A stretch of 64,000 nucleotides of DNA from Mesorhizobium sp. WSM3626 (lineage in GTDB: Bacteria; Pseudomonadota; Alphaproteobacteria; Rhizobiales; Rhizobiaceae): contig NZ_AZUY01000016.1 of assembly GCF_000513935.1 (NCBI RefSeq), forward strand, positions 1-64,000, written 5' to 3'. The notes under the pieces were generated by a model. It was not told the origin of the DNA, did not search any database, and saw only the letters and a list, made by a program, of their open reading frames with translations. Made by a program: the position numbers and the translations under genes. Position 1 is the first letter of the stretch. Every line of letters starts with the position of its first letter. Shown here piece after piece: positions 35,481-44,030 of this stretch.

Positions 35481-36335
35481 TCAATCGCGCAGCAATTCGT
35501 TGATCGAGGTCTTGGACCGGGTCCTGGCGTCGACCCGCTTGACGATGACGGCGCAATAGAGGCCTGGGCCCGGTTCGTTGTTGGGAAACGCCTTGCCCGG
35601 CATCGATCCGGCGACGACAACGGAATTCGGCGGCACCTCGCCGTAGAAGACCTCGCCGGTGGCGCGGTCGACGATCTTGGTCGATTGGCCGATGAAGACA
35701 CCCATGCCGAGCACCGAGCCTTCGCGCACGATGCAGCCCTCGACCACTTCGGAACGCGCGCCGATGAAGCAATTGTCCTCGATGATGGTGGGGCCGGCCT
35801 GCATCGGCTCCAGCACGCCGCCGATGCCGACGCCGCCCGAAAGGTGGACATTCTTGCCGATCTGGGCACAGGAGCCGACCGAAGCCCAGGTATCGACCAT
35901 GGTGCCGCTATCGACATAGGCGCCGACATTGACGAAGGACGGCATCAAGACGGCGCCGGGCGCGACATAGGCCGAACGGCGCACGATCGATGACGGCACG
36001 GCGCGGAAGCCCGCCTTCTCGAAATCGACGGCGCTCCAGCCGTCGAACTTGGACGCCACCTTGTCCCACCACACGGCCTCGCCGGGGCCGCCCTTGATGA
36101 TCTCCATCGGATTGAGCCGGAAGGAGAGCAGCACGGCCTTCTTCAGCCACTGGTTGACGTGCCATTTGCCGTCGGCCTGCCGCTCGGCGACGCGGGCGGT
36201 GCCGCGGTCGAGCAGGTCGAGTGCCGACTGGATGGCGTCGCGCACCTCGCCGCGGGTCGCGGTCGAAATGGCGTCGCGTTCCTCGAAGGCCCTGTCGATG
36301 GTCTTTTCGAGGCTCGTCAGATCGGGCTTCGACAT
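35481..36335 (-). CDS. dapD: 2,3,4,5-tetrahydropyridine-2,6-dicarboxylate N-succinyltransferase
   Basis: 284 residues, left-handed beta-helix acyltransferase that succinylates tetrahydrodipicolinate in the lysine/mDAP pathway, two steps before DapE. Hexapeptide repeats are clear from [20 protein letters not shown] through [20 protein letters not shown] and [20 protein letters not shown]. The length matches the family (274-284). dapD and dapE lie 2.7 kb apart on the same strand, with unrelated genes between. Confidence 0.96.
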   Translation of the reverse strand: MSKPDLTSLEKTIDRAFEERDAISTATRGEVRDAIQSALDLLDRGTARVAERQADGKWHVNQWLKKAVLLSFRLNPMEIIKGGPGEAVWWDKVASKFDGWSAVDFEKAGFRAVPSSIVRRSAYVAPGAVLMPSFVNVGAYVDSGTMVDTWASVGSCAQIGKNVHLSGGVGIGGVLEPMQAGPTIIEDNCFIGARSEVVEGCIVREGSVLGMGVFIGQSTKIVDRATGEVFYGEVPPNSVVVAGSMPGKAFPNNEPGPGLYCAVIVKRVDARTRSKTSINELLRD

Positions 36336-36357
36336 GAATTTGCTCCATTACCAAGCT

Positions 36358-36378
36358 GTTAAGGGGCTGCGCCTTAAC
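36358..36378. promoter_or_regulatory. Inverted repeat in the dapD upstream region
   Basis: GTTAAGG and CCTTAAC form perfect 7-bp arms around seven bases, 23 nt before dapD. A third GTTAAGG occurs at 36405-36411. It could be an operator or an attenuator-like stem. Confidence 0.35.
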
Positions 36379-36469
36379 CTGTTTAAAAGTCGCGCGGACC
36401 CTATGTTAAGGCTCAATGGGGGTCAATCGCGGCTGCGTCACGGGACGACGCAAGTAAAGGAATGGACGG

Positions 36470-37324
36470 GTGGATTCGATGACTCCCATGGAAAAGGCGG
36501 GATGGACGCCGCTGCCGCATTCGGACGAGGATCTGGAGCGGTCGAAAAGCGTGCCGGACACGCCGCAGACGCGGGCCGAAACCTACCGCCTGGCCTGGAA
36601 CGATCCCGACTTCATGACGCGGCGCGAATTGCGAGCGGTCAGGCTGCAACTGGAACTGCTGAAGCCGGAAATGATCCTGGCCGAGCGCGGCATCCGTTCG
36701 ACGGTGATCCTGTTCGGCGGCGCGCGCCTGCCCGAACCGGGCGGCGAGGCCTGGGCCGCCAAGAACGAGACGCAGAAGAAGAACCTCGAGGAAAACAGCA
36801 AATATTACGAAGAGGCGCGCAAATTCGCCCGCCTCTGCTCGCAGCAGTCGGCCACGTCATATTATCGCGAATATGTCGTGGTGACCGGCGGCGGGCCTGG
36901 CGTGATGGAGGCGGGAAACCGCGGCGCCGCCGATGTCGGCGCGCCGTCGATCGGGCTCAACATCGTGTTGCCGCACGAGCAGGCGCCGAACCCCTATGTT
37001 ACGCCGGAGCTCTGCTTCAACTTTCACTATTTTGCCATCCGCAAGATGCACTTCGTCATGCGCGCCAAGGCCGTGGCGGTGTTTCCCGGCGGCTTCGGCA
37101 CGATGGACGAGTTCTTCGAGACGCTGACGCTGATCCAGACCGGGCGCATGGAGCGCGTGCCGGTGATCCTGTTCGGCAAGTCCTTCTGGAAGCGGGCGAT
37201 CGACCTCGACTTCCTCGCCGAGCAAGGCACGATCAGCCCGGGCGACCAGGACATCATCGATTTCGTCGACACAGCCGACGAAGCCTGGAGCATCATCAGC
37301 CGCTTCTACAAGCTAGGGGAATAG
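36470..37324 (+). CDS. LOG family Rossmann-fold protein (TIGR00730-like)
   Basis: 284 residues. The LOG/lysine-decarboxylase-like motifs are VVTGGGPGVMEAGNRGA near residue 138 and AVFPGGFGTMDEFFETLTL near residue 203 (the PGGxGTxxE active-site signature). Plant and bacterial LOGs release cytokinin bases from their ribotides. Whether this long bacterial version does is unknown; it may be a general nucleotide 5'-monophosphate nucleosidase. The GTG at 36470 has AAAGGA at proper distance; the ATG at 36479 is an alternative. Confidence 0.88.
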   Translation: MDSMTPMEKAGWTPLPHSDEDLERSKSVPDTPQTRAETYRLAWNDPDFMTRRELRAVRLQLELLKPEMILAERGIRSTVILFGGARLPEPGGEAWAAKNETQKKNLEENSKYYEEARKFARLCSQQSATSYYREYVVVTGGGPGVMEAGNRGAADVGAPSIGLNIVLPHEQAPNPYVTPELCFNFHYFAIRKMHFVMRAKAVAVFPGGFGTMDEFFETLTLIQTGRMERVPVILFGKSFWKRAIDLDFLAEQGTISPGDQDIIDFVDTADEAWSIISRFYKLGE

Positions 37325-37416
37325 GAATTGCGGGAACGGGGAAATGGGGAAATGAAGAATTGACGAAATGAGGGCACAGTCTTGCGTCCCGAACAATTCC
37401 TCAATTCCCCAGTTCC

Positions 37417-38121
37417 TCACTCCATTACGACTATGGTCGTGAGGAACGTGGCGAGATCGTCGGTGACGAAATCGACGTCATCCTCGTTGGCCGGGTCGCG
37501 TTCCCAGATTTCCGAGAAGGTCGGCTCGAAATTGCGCGGCACCACGAGAACCGTGGTCATGCCGAGCGACTTCGGCACGGAAAGGTTGCGGGCGAGATCC
37601 TCGAACATCACCGCATTGTGGCCGGTGACGGCGTGCAGTTCTGCGAACTTCTCGTAGGTCTGGCGCGCCGGCTTGGGGTTGAGGCCGGCGGCGACGATAT
37701 CGAAGATGTCATCGAAATGCTCGAGGATGCCGAGCTGGCGCGCGGTGCGCTCGGCGTGTCTGCGGTCGCCATTGGTGAAGATGAATTTGCGGCCGGGAAG
37801 CTGGCGGATGGCGGTGCCGAGAACGGGATCGGGCACCAGCCACGAATAATCGATGTCATGGACCTTCTCGAGGAAGTCGTCGGGATCGATGCCGTGGCGC
37901 GTCATCAGGCCGTTCAGCGTCGTGCCGTATTCGCGATACAGCTCCTTTTGCAGCTTGCGCGCCTCCTCGCGCGGCAGCGCCAGCAGTTCCCCGACATAGG
38001 CGGTCATCTTGACGTCGATCTGCGAGAACAGATTCGAGTGGTGCGGATAGAGCGTGTTGTCGAGGTCGAATACCCAGTCGGTGACATGGGCGAAGCGGGC
38101 GGGGTCGGGAAGCGTGGTCAT
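37417..38121 (-). CDS. HAD family pyrimidine 5'-nucleotidase
   Basis: 234 residues. HAD motifs: WVFDLDNTLYPHHSNLF (nucleophile Asp at residue 17), KFIFTNGDRRHAERTARQLG near residue 112, LNPKPARQTYEKFAEL near residue 146 and VMFEDLARNLSVPKSLGMTT near residue 170. This is the SDT1/pyrimidine 5'-nucleotidase branch that dephosphorylates UMP/CMP. The ATG at 38121 follows AAGGAGCGC. The 92 nt between this and the LOG gene are purine-rich with short direct repeats of GGGGAAATG type. Confidence 0.88.
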   Translation of the reverse strand: MTTLPDPARFAHVTDWVFDLDNTLYPHHSNLFSQIDVKMTAYVGELLALPREEARKLQKELYREYGTTLNGLMTRHGIDPDDFLEKVHDIDYSWLVPDPVLGTAIRQLPGRKFIFTNGDRRHAERTARQLGILEHFDDIFDIVAAGLNPKPARQTYEKFAELHAVTGHNAVMFEDLARNLSVPKSLGMTTVLVVPRNFEPTFSEIWERDPANEDDVDFVTDDLATFLTTIVVME

Positions 38122-38282
38122 GCGCTCCTTATGGCATGAAACAGGGATTCTGAAAGGGACTTTATCCACAACTTCTGCGCGTTGAAGTTGCAGAAATAGC
38201 CTGACGATTCAAATTTTATGCATCCCGGAAAGATAGCCTTCAGGGCTTGCTGGCACAGAGACAGTCCTGTGGGGAGCCTGCG

Positions 38283-39044
38283 ATGAACAGCATTATTCTC
38301 AAAGCCGCCGCCATCGCCTTCGCCTCCGTCGCGGCCTCTCTCCTGCTGACGTTGATCATCGTGCCGGCCATGGGGTTTCCGGTCACCCGCACGATCTGGC
38401 TGACATCGACGCTCTGTCCGTTGGTCCTTGCCTGGACGGCATGCGCCGGCACGTTCTGGCAGAGCGACAGGCTGAAGAACGCCCATCGCGAACTTGCCCG
38501 TGCCCATGCCCAGCTCGCCGCCGCGCACCGCCGCCTGGCGGAAAAGGCGAGCCGCGACGACATGACCGGCATGCTCAACCGGGAGAGCTTCTTTGCCGCG
38601 CTGGACGGCTCCCGGCGCAAGTCCGACCGCGGCGCGCTGCTGATCATCGACGCCGATCATTTCAAGACGATCAATGACAATTTCGGCCACCTGACGGGCG
38701 ACGACGCGCTGCTGTTGATCGCCAGCGCCATCGAGCGCGGCGTGCGCGGCGGCGACGTGCTCGGCCGCATCGGCGGCGAGGAGTTCGGCGCGTTTCTGAC
38801 CGGAGCCACGGAAGAGGAGGCCAAGCGCGTTGCCGAACGGATCCGCCGCGAGGTCGAGTTGATCCGCTTCCGGCCTGTCGATGAACGGACCATTCCGTTG
38901 ACGGTCAGCATAGGCGGCACCGTCTGCGGCGAGGATGTCAACGTATCGGAGCTGATGCGCGCCGCGGACCGGCGTCTCTACCAGGCCAAGCATGCGGGCC
39001 GCAACCTGACGATCCTGGGCACGGATATCTCGGCCGCCGCGTGA
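38283..39044 (+). CDS. Membrane-anchored diguanylate cyclase (GGDEF)
   Basis: 253 residues. Two N-terminal helices (ASVAASLLLTLIIVPAMG and IWLTSTLCPLVLAWTACAG) and a short coiled linker (ELARAHAQLAAAHRRLA) lead into a complete GGDEF domain from residue 90. The active-site motif is RIGGEEFGAFL; metal-site Asp in LLIIDADHFKTINDNFGH. It should make c-di-GMP. No RxxD I-site is evident before GGEEF, though RGGDVLGRIGGEEF places RGGD at the expected distance. Confidence 0.9.
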   Translation: MNSIILKAAAIAFASVAASLLLTLIIVPAMGFPVTRTIWLTSTLCPLVLAWTACAGTFWQSDRLKNAHRELARAHAQLAAAHRRLAEKASRDDMTGMLNRESFFAALDGSRRKSDRGALLIIDADHFKTINDNFGHLTGDDALLLIASAIERGVRGGDVLGRIGGEEFGAFLTGATEEEAKRVAERIRREVELIRFRPVDERTIPLTVSIGGTVCGEDVNVSELMRAADRRLYQAKHAGRNLTILGTDISAAA

Positions 39045-39048
39045 CTGA

Positions 39049-39210
39049 TCACGAATGACCGTCGGCCGTCGCGACGAGGCAGGCGGCCAGCAACACGGCG
39101 TCCTCAATGGTGGGCGCCAGGCCGACGAAGCATGGCGCAAGAGCCTGCCCGGCGACGCCGGCGCCAATGATGGCGACCGGCAATGCCTCGGTGGCGACGG
39201 CAGCCATCAT
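39049..39210 (-). CDS. Tiny hypothetical protein, coupled to the upstream small membrane gene
   Basis: 53 residues, MMAAVATEALPVAIIGAGVA and onward, hydrophobic with two possible short helices. The ATG overlaps the upstream TAA (TAATG), implying coupled translation. The VAIIGAGVAG stretch resembles a dinucleotide loop but the protein is too short for a Rossmann domain. Function unknown. Confidence 0.55.
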   Translation of the reverse strand: MMAAVATEALPVAIIGAGVAGQALAPCFVGLAPTIEDAVLLAACLVATADGHS

Positions 39211-39377
39211 TACAGCCCGTAGACGGCGATGCGCACCAGCACAGCGGCGGCGGCCAGCGACACCAGCAGGATGCCGACGCCGATGGGCGAGCCCCAGCCA
39301 TACCACTCCATCGCCAGCTTGGCGTATTTGAACTCTTCCTCAGGCGAGAGAGGCGTATGCTGTTGGATCGGGCTCAT
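39210..39377 (-). CDS. Small single-span membrane protein
   Basis: 55 residues starting MSPIQQHTPLSPEEEFKYAK with one helix (IGVGILLVSLAAAAVLVRIA) near the C-terminus. GAGGAG precedes the ATG at good distance. It is too short for usual ORF cut-offs but well formed. It is divergent from a MarR gene with a palindrome between, so it is probably the regulated target. Confidence 0.65.
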   Translation of the reverse strand: MSPIQQHTPLSPEEEFKYAKLAMEWYGWGSPIGVGILLVSLAAAAVLVRIAVYGL

Positions 39378-39442
39378 TTTCCACTCCTCGTTGGCGGCCG
39401 ACCCTTGCCTATCGCAAGCCGCGGCCGCATATTGATATAATG

Positions 39443-39457
39443 GTCTAAATGTTAGAC
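39443..39457. promoter_or_regulatory. Candidate MarR operator
   Basis: GTCTAA-ATG-TTAGAC is a perfect 6-bp inverted repeat 15 bases before the MarR start, in the 94-nt divergent gap. Confidence 0.55.
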
Positions 39458-39471
39458 AGATTGATAGTTAG

Positions 39472-39984
39472 ATGACCGAAATAAATTCGTTAAGCGAAGA
39501 TCGCACCGAACTGGCCGCCGCGATCGGACTTGCCATCATGCAGTGGCAGGACGCGACGCAGGCCTATGACGAGGCGGTGGGGGCGAGACTCGGCCTCAAC
39601 ATGGCTGAGCGCCATTGCATTGGTTTGCTCTATGGCGGCCCGCAATCGGCCGGTGCGATCGCGGCCGCGACCGGACTAACGCCGGCCGCGGTGACGGCGT
39701 TGATCGATCGGCTGGAGGCGCGCGGCCTGTTGACGCGCAAGCGCAACCTCGAGGACAGGCGCAAGGTGGTCATCGAGGCAACGGAGGCAACACGGGAGCT
39801 GTCGGCGCGATATTACGGCGCCATCGCGCGGGAAGGCGAGAAGGTCATTGCCACGTTCAGCGACGCCGAGCTTGCCACCATTCGGCGCTTTATCACCGCC
39901 GCGCTCGACCTGCAACGCGACCAGCTCGAGAGGTTGAAGGCCGAGGCGCCACAAGCGCGCCGATTTGAATCGTCAATCGCCTAG
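39472..39984 (+). CDS. MarR family transcriptional regulator
   Basis: 170 residues. The winged helix covers residues 40-105: GLLYGGPQSAGAIAAATGLT, AAVTALIDRLEARGLLTRK and the wing NLEDRRKVVIEAT. A C-terminal helix completes the dimer interface. It is divergent from the two tiny genes at 39049-39377 and converges on the ABC permease gene. The effector is unknown. Confidence 0.9.
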   Translation: MTEINSLSEDRTELAAAIGLAIMQWQDATQAYDEAVGARLGLNMAERHCIGLLYGGPQSAGAIAAATGLTPAAVTALIDRLEARGLLTRKRNLEDRRKVVIEATEATRELSARYYGAIAREGEKVIATFSDAELATIRRFITAALDLQRDQLERLKAEAPQARRFESSIA

Positions 39985-40949
39985 CGTTCCGATCGGCCGA
40001 AGCGCCGTTCGAGATAGGCCTGGCCGAATTCCAGGGCGATCGACAGGATCCAGTAGATCATGGAGGCGGTGATCAGCATCTCGATGTGGCGGAACTCCGT
40101 CTGACCCATCGTGCGGGCGAGATACATGATCTCCCAGACGCCGACGACCGATACCAGCGAGGAATCCTTCAGCATGGCGATGAACTGGTTGCCGGTGGGC
40201 GGAATGATGACGCGCATGGCCTGCGGCAGGATGACCAGCGCCATGGTCTGGCCCGGACTCAGGCCGAGCGCCGTTGCGCCTTCGCTTTGGCCGCGCGGAA
40301 TGCTTTCGATGCCGGCGCGGAATATCTCGGTCATGTAGGCGCCATAACACAGCGACAGCGCCACTATGCCGGCCGGCACCGCGCCGATCACGTAGCCGAC
40401 CTGCGGCAGGCCGAGATAGATGATGTAGATCTGCATCAGCAACGGCAGGCCGCGAAACAGCGACGTGTAGAAGGTGGCCAGTCCGTAAACGATGCCGTTG
40501 CCGGTCAGTTTGGCGATGGCGCCGACAAGCGCGATCAAGGTCGCGATAAGGATCGAGATCGCCGAAATGTAAAGCGTCGTGGTAACGCCCTGGGTGATCA
40601 GGAAGCCGACCTTCCTGGCGATGAAGGCAAAGGAGAGGTCGAAGGAATAGAAGAACAGCATCAGCAGCGCGAACAGCTCGATCCAGACGCCGACGATCTG
40701 CTGGCGTCGGGGCAGGAGCAGCAGCAGCTTGCAGTTCACCAGCACCAGGAGCGCGATCAACACGGCCGAGAGGGCGCGCGACAGGGCTGGGTTGGCATGC
40801 AACCAGTCGGATGCAAGCGGCATCAACGAGCCGATCCAGCTCGACTTGATACCCATGGCGTAGAGAGCCGCGGCCAGCAGCGCCGGAAAAAGCGCCACCG
40901 CCGTGTGGCGAACGAGCCCTGGATAGGAGAGCATCAGCCTGCCGATCAT
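39981..40949 (-). CDS. Amino-acid ABC transporter permease (HisM/GltK-like)
   Basis: 322 residues. An N-terminal extension with about three helices precedes the polar-amino-acid permease domain (from TQGVTTTLYISAISILIATL). The coupling EAA loop is near AGIESIPRGQSEGATALGLS. The ATG overlaps the oxidoreductase stop by 4 nt. The cluster has a binding protein but no second permease and no ATP-binding protein, so the ATPase must come from elsewhere. Confidence 0.9.
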   Translation of the reverse strand: MIGRLMLSYPGLVRHTAVALFPALLAAALYAMGIKSSWIGSLMPLASDWLHANPALSRALSAVLIALLVLVNCKLLLLLPRRQQIVGVWIELFALLMLFFYSFDLSFAFIARKVGFLITQGVTTTLYISAISILIATLIALVGAIAKLTGNGIVYGLATFYTSLFRGLPLLMQIYIIYLGLPQVGYVIGAVPAGIVALSLCYGAYMTEIFRAGIESIPRGQSEGATALGLSPGQTMALVILPQAMRVIIPPTGNQFIAMLKDSSLVSVVGVWEIMYLARTMGQTEFRHIEMLITASMIYWILSIALEFGQAYLERRFGRSER

Positions 40950-42274
40950 GCCGTCACCCTGTCTTTGGCGGTGGCGCGGCGTTCCCGCCACCAGTCCTGC
41001 GCCTGCAGTCTCCAGTAGGTGAGCTGCGCGGCGGCCAGGCCGGCGGCGCCGCCGGCCCAGCTCAGTCCGAACGGCGCGAATTGCCGGTACCGGTCGGAAA
41101 CGCCCAGAATGCCCTCCGCGACAATTTTTCCGGCAATCGCCGTGGTGTTGAGGCCATGGCCACCGAAAGCGGTGCAGTACCAGACGCCTGATCGCAGCTC
41201 TCCGATCTGGGGCATCAGATGCCGGGCGTAGGACATCAGTCCGGACCAGGCCAGCTCGGTCCTGAGGCCGGCAAGCTGCGGGTAGGTGCCGACCATCTCA
41301 CGGCGCAACTCGTGCGCCAGCGCGTCGGCGGAAGCGGCGCGCGTGGTGATGCGCCCGCCCCACAAAAGGCGATTGCCGCCCTCGACCAGGCGATAATAGT
41401 CGCCGGCCCGCCTGTTGTCGCCGACGGCATCCGTGGTGGCGACGGCTTGCGCAATGAGGCGGGGAGCCGCCTCGGAAACCATCACATAGGTCGCGATGGG
41501 CAGAAAGGCGCGGTAGAGCTGGCCGAACACCGGGCCGGTGTAGCCGCCGGTCGCGAGCACGATCTGGGGTGCCCGAAGCGTGCCCTGTCTGGTGCGAAGC
41601 ATCTTTTGCGACCCCGAGAGATCGCATTCTACGACCTCCGAGCTTTCATGGATTTTGCCACCCAGGCGCTCGATCTCGTCAGCCAGGCAACGCAGATAGT
41701 TCAGCGGATGAATGTGAAAGGCGTTCGGGTCGCGCAGGCCCTGGTGGTAACGGACGGACTTCAGCACCGCACGGACGTCTTCTCTATCGAGATACTGAAG
41801 TTCATAGCCATGGTCGCGGGCCATCTGGTCGGCATAGGCCTTCAGCGCGTCGCCGTCGTCGTAGCGCAAGACGCTGAGCAGGCCGGCACGCGGCAGGGCG
41901 GCCGATATTCCGAGCGTCTCGATGGTGTCGCGCACGAATTCCACGCCTTCGATCGACAGCCGATGCAGGTCGCGCGCCGCCTCCCCGCCGACCCGTGCGG
42001 CGATATTATCGCCGCCGGTGGCGAAGCCGGGCGTGACGAAACCGCCATTGCGGCCCGAAGCGCCGAAACCGACGACCTGGGCTTCCAGCACGGCGACGTG
42101 CAGTCCGGCGCGCGCCAGCTGCAGCGCTGTCGTCAGCCCGGCCAGTCCGGCGCCGACGACGGCCGCGTCACATTGCGCCTCCCCTTGCAGCGGAGGCCTC
42201 GTCTTCCGGTCGGTCAGAGTGCGGGCGTAATAGGTGTCCGGATAGGCCATCGATGACTTTGCGGTGAAGGGCAT
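40946..42274 (-). CDS. FAD-dependent oxidoreductase (DAO family, PuuB-like)
   Basis: 442 residues. FAD dinucleotide loop CDAAVVGAGLAGLTTALQLA near residue 35, then GFGASGRNGGFVTPGFATGG near residue 68 as in gamma-glutamylputrescine oxidases, and the late SYARHLMPQIGEL and AFGGHGLNTTAIAGK. It should oxidise an amine or D/N-alkyl amino acid that the adjacent transporter brings in. The start MPFTAKSS is used; MAYPDTYY (42250) is possible. Confidence 0.87.
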   Translation of the reverse strand: MPFTAKSSMAYPDTYYARTLTDRKTRPPLQGEAQCDAAVVGAGLAGLTTALQLARAGLHVAVLEAQVVGFGASGRNGGFVTPGFATGGDNIAARVGGEAARDLHRLSIEGVEFVRDTIETLGISAALPRAGLLSVLRYDDGDALKAYADQMARDHGYELQYLDREDVRAVLKSVRYHQGLRDPNAFHIHPLNYLRCLADEIERLGGKIHESSEVVECDLSGSQKMLRTRQGTLRAPQIVLATGGYTGPVFGQLYRAFLPIATYVMVSEAAPRLIAQAVATTDAVGDNRRAGDYYRLVEGGNRLLWGGRITTRAASADALAHELRREMVGTYPQLAGLRTELAWSGLMSYARHLMPQIGELRSGVWYCTAFGGHGLNTTAIAGKIVAEGILGVSDRYRQFAPFGLSWAGGAAGLAAAQLTYWRLQAQDWWRERRATAKDRVTA

Positions 42275-42322
42275 GCGTTTGGTGACACCGCCGGCTGCCC
42301 AGGGACAGCCGGCGGAATGACT

Positions 42323-43150
42323 TTACTTGGCGCTGTAGTCCTTGCCGTACCACTTCGTGGTCAGCGCGGCGAGCGTGCCGTCCGTCTTCATCCCGGTGAT
42401 GATGCCCGCGACCTTTGCGGTCCACTCGGGATCCTTCTTCTCGGCGATGACGACGAGCGGCTCGCGGAAGGCGTACTCGCCTTCCAGGATCTTCACGGGA
42501 TAGCCGTTCTTGATGGCATTCTGCGCCGTCTGCTCCGGGGCGATCACGGCGTTCAGGCGCACGCCGTCGCCAAGCCGCAGGTCATCGAAGGGAAGCATGG
42601 AATCCGCATAGGTGCGGATCTCGCCCGGCTCGAGCTTGTATTCGATGGGAGCCAGGCCGGGCGCGTCGATTTCGAGCTTGCGGCGGATGAAATCCTCCGA
42701 CGTGGTAGCCGTCTCGACGCCGATGATCTTGCCGTTGAGATCGGCGACCGATTTCGCGCCGCTGTCCTTGTGCAGGACGTAGACATAGGGGCTGTAATAA
42801 TAGATGCCGACAAAGTCGATCACCTTGGAACGGGCTTTCGTCGGCGTCACCGATCCGACACCGAGGTCGTAGCGTCCCTGCCAGCGCCCGCCGGTCAGCG
42901 TCGCCCAGTCGGGCGTTTCGAACGAGACCTCGACGCCAAGCCGCTTGCCGATCTCGCGCGAGACATCGATGTCGAATCCGGCGAGTTCGTTGCTGTCGTT
43001 GAGAAAGCTCTGTGGTGGCCAGGCCGCGTTGGTGGCGATGACCATCGCCTTTTTCGACGTGACGCGGTCCAGGGTTTCCCCCGCCATGGCAGCCGTTGTG
43101 ATCGCGAATGTCGCTGCGGCAAGAACGGCTAAATCGAGTAGCTTTTTCAA
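42323..43150 (-). CDS. Amino-acid ABC transporter substrate-binding protein
   Basis: 275 residues, SBP_bac_3 family. TTG start behind AGGGAGGGATAAC gives a clean signal peptide (MKKLLDLAVLAAATFA, ending AMA before GETLD). Landmarks: NAAWPPQSFLNDSNELAGFD near residue 41, GVGSVTPTKARSKVIDF, and IGVETATTSEDFIRRKL. The longer frame from 43255 would put residues before the signal and is not used. First gene of the cluster, divergent from an Lrp-type regulator. Confidence 0.9.
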   Translation of the reverse strand: MKKLLDLAVLAAATFAITTAAMAGETLDRVTSKKAMVIATNAAWPPQSFLNDSNELAGFDIDVSREIGKRLGVEVSFETPDWATLTGGRWQGRYDLGVGSVTPTKARSKVIDFVGIYYYSPYVYVLHKDSGAKSVADLNGKIIGVETATTSEDFIRRKLEIDAPGLAPIEYKLEPGEIRTYADSMLPFDDLRLGDGVRLNAVIAPEQTAQNAIKNGYPVKILEGEYAFREPLVVIAEKKDPEWTAKVAGIITGMKTDGTLAALTTKWYGKDYSAK

Positions 43151-43517
43151 AGTTATCCCTCCCTTGTGGTTGAAACTGATAGGATGCTTGACGTCGGATC
43201 TCAGCGCTTTCAGCCACAGCTTCAACGCGGACCGGTTTCGGTTTGTGCCCACCACAGCCGAAGCTGGTTCCCCTGATGGACCGGCGTTTGTGACCCCAGA
43301 CAGTCAGGTCGCAAAAGGAAGGGTTCTACCCGGCGAAATGCGGGATAATGGCGATCGCGCAGTCATTGCGTGCCTTGAGACGGCAAAGTGCCGGATATGT
43401 TCGCTTTGTTCCGTCCGCGCCGGCCCGTCTTCCGGATTGTCGCGGGGGCTGTTCAGCCGATAGGATCGCGCGGCGGGTGTGATGGTTGCAGCGCGGATCG
43501 AGTGAGAGGATTTGTTT

Positions 43518-43964
43518 GTGGAATTGACCGAGAAGGATCGTCAGCTGCTCGCGCTGATGCAGAAGAATGCGCGTGAGCCGGTCGCGTCACTGGCGCGTCA
43601 GCTCGGCGTATCGCGGACAGCGTTGCAGGAGCGGATCCAGAAGCTGGAGGCCGGCGGCATCATCGAAGGCTATACCGTGCGGCTGACCAAGGCGGCGGCC
43701 CAGAACGCAGTCCACTGTTTCACGCTCGCCGCCCTGAACAACAAGAGCTATCCGGACGTCTCCAGAAAGATCAAGGCGATGCCTTCGATCCAGGCGGTCT
43801 ACGCCATAACCGGCGAATGGGACCTGATCATCCACCTTGCCGCCGAGACGCTCGAGAAGCTGAACCGGGAGGTGAATGCGCTGAATGAAATCGGCGGCGT
43901 CATCAAAACCGCTTCCCATGTGGTGATGGAGACGAAGTTCAACCGGACCATCTACGCATTGTAG
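43518..43964 (+). CDS. Lrp/AsnC family transcriptional regulator
   Basis: 148 residues: HTH at residues 5-55 (LTEKDRQLLALMQKNAREPV, QLGVSRTALQERIQKLEAGG) and an RAM domain (FTLAALNNKSYPDVSRKIKA, AVYAITGEWDLIIHLAAETL). The GTG at 43518 is eight bases after AGAGGA; the TTG at 43512 is too close. It faces the amino-acid transport/oxidase cluster and probably controls it in response to that amino acid. The 367-nt gap before it (43151-43517) carries the two promoters; I see no clear operator there. Confidence 0.9.
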   Translation: MELTEKDRQLLALMQKNAREPVASLARQLGVSRTALQERIQKLEAGGIIEGYTVRLTKAAAQNAVHCFTLAALNNKSYPDVSRKIKAMPSIQAVYAITGEWDLIIHLAAETLEKLNREVNALNEIGGVIKTASHVVMETKFNRTIYAL

Positions 43965-44030
43965 GAGGTGGCGGGATGTCCCGACGGCGGAGGAGAACGC
44001 TCCCCCAGCCGGGGCCGCCATGCAGTCGGA

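Noticed and set aside
37325-37416. Purine-rich repeats after the LOG gene as a regulatory element
   Set aside because: Short imperfect GGGGAAATG repeats only; common low-complexity spacer in such genomes without clear structure.
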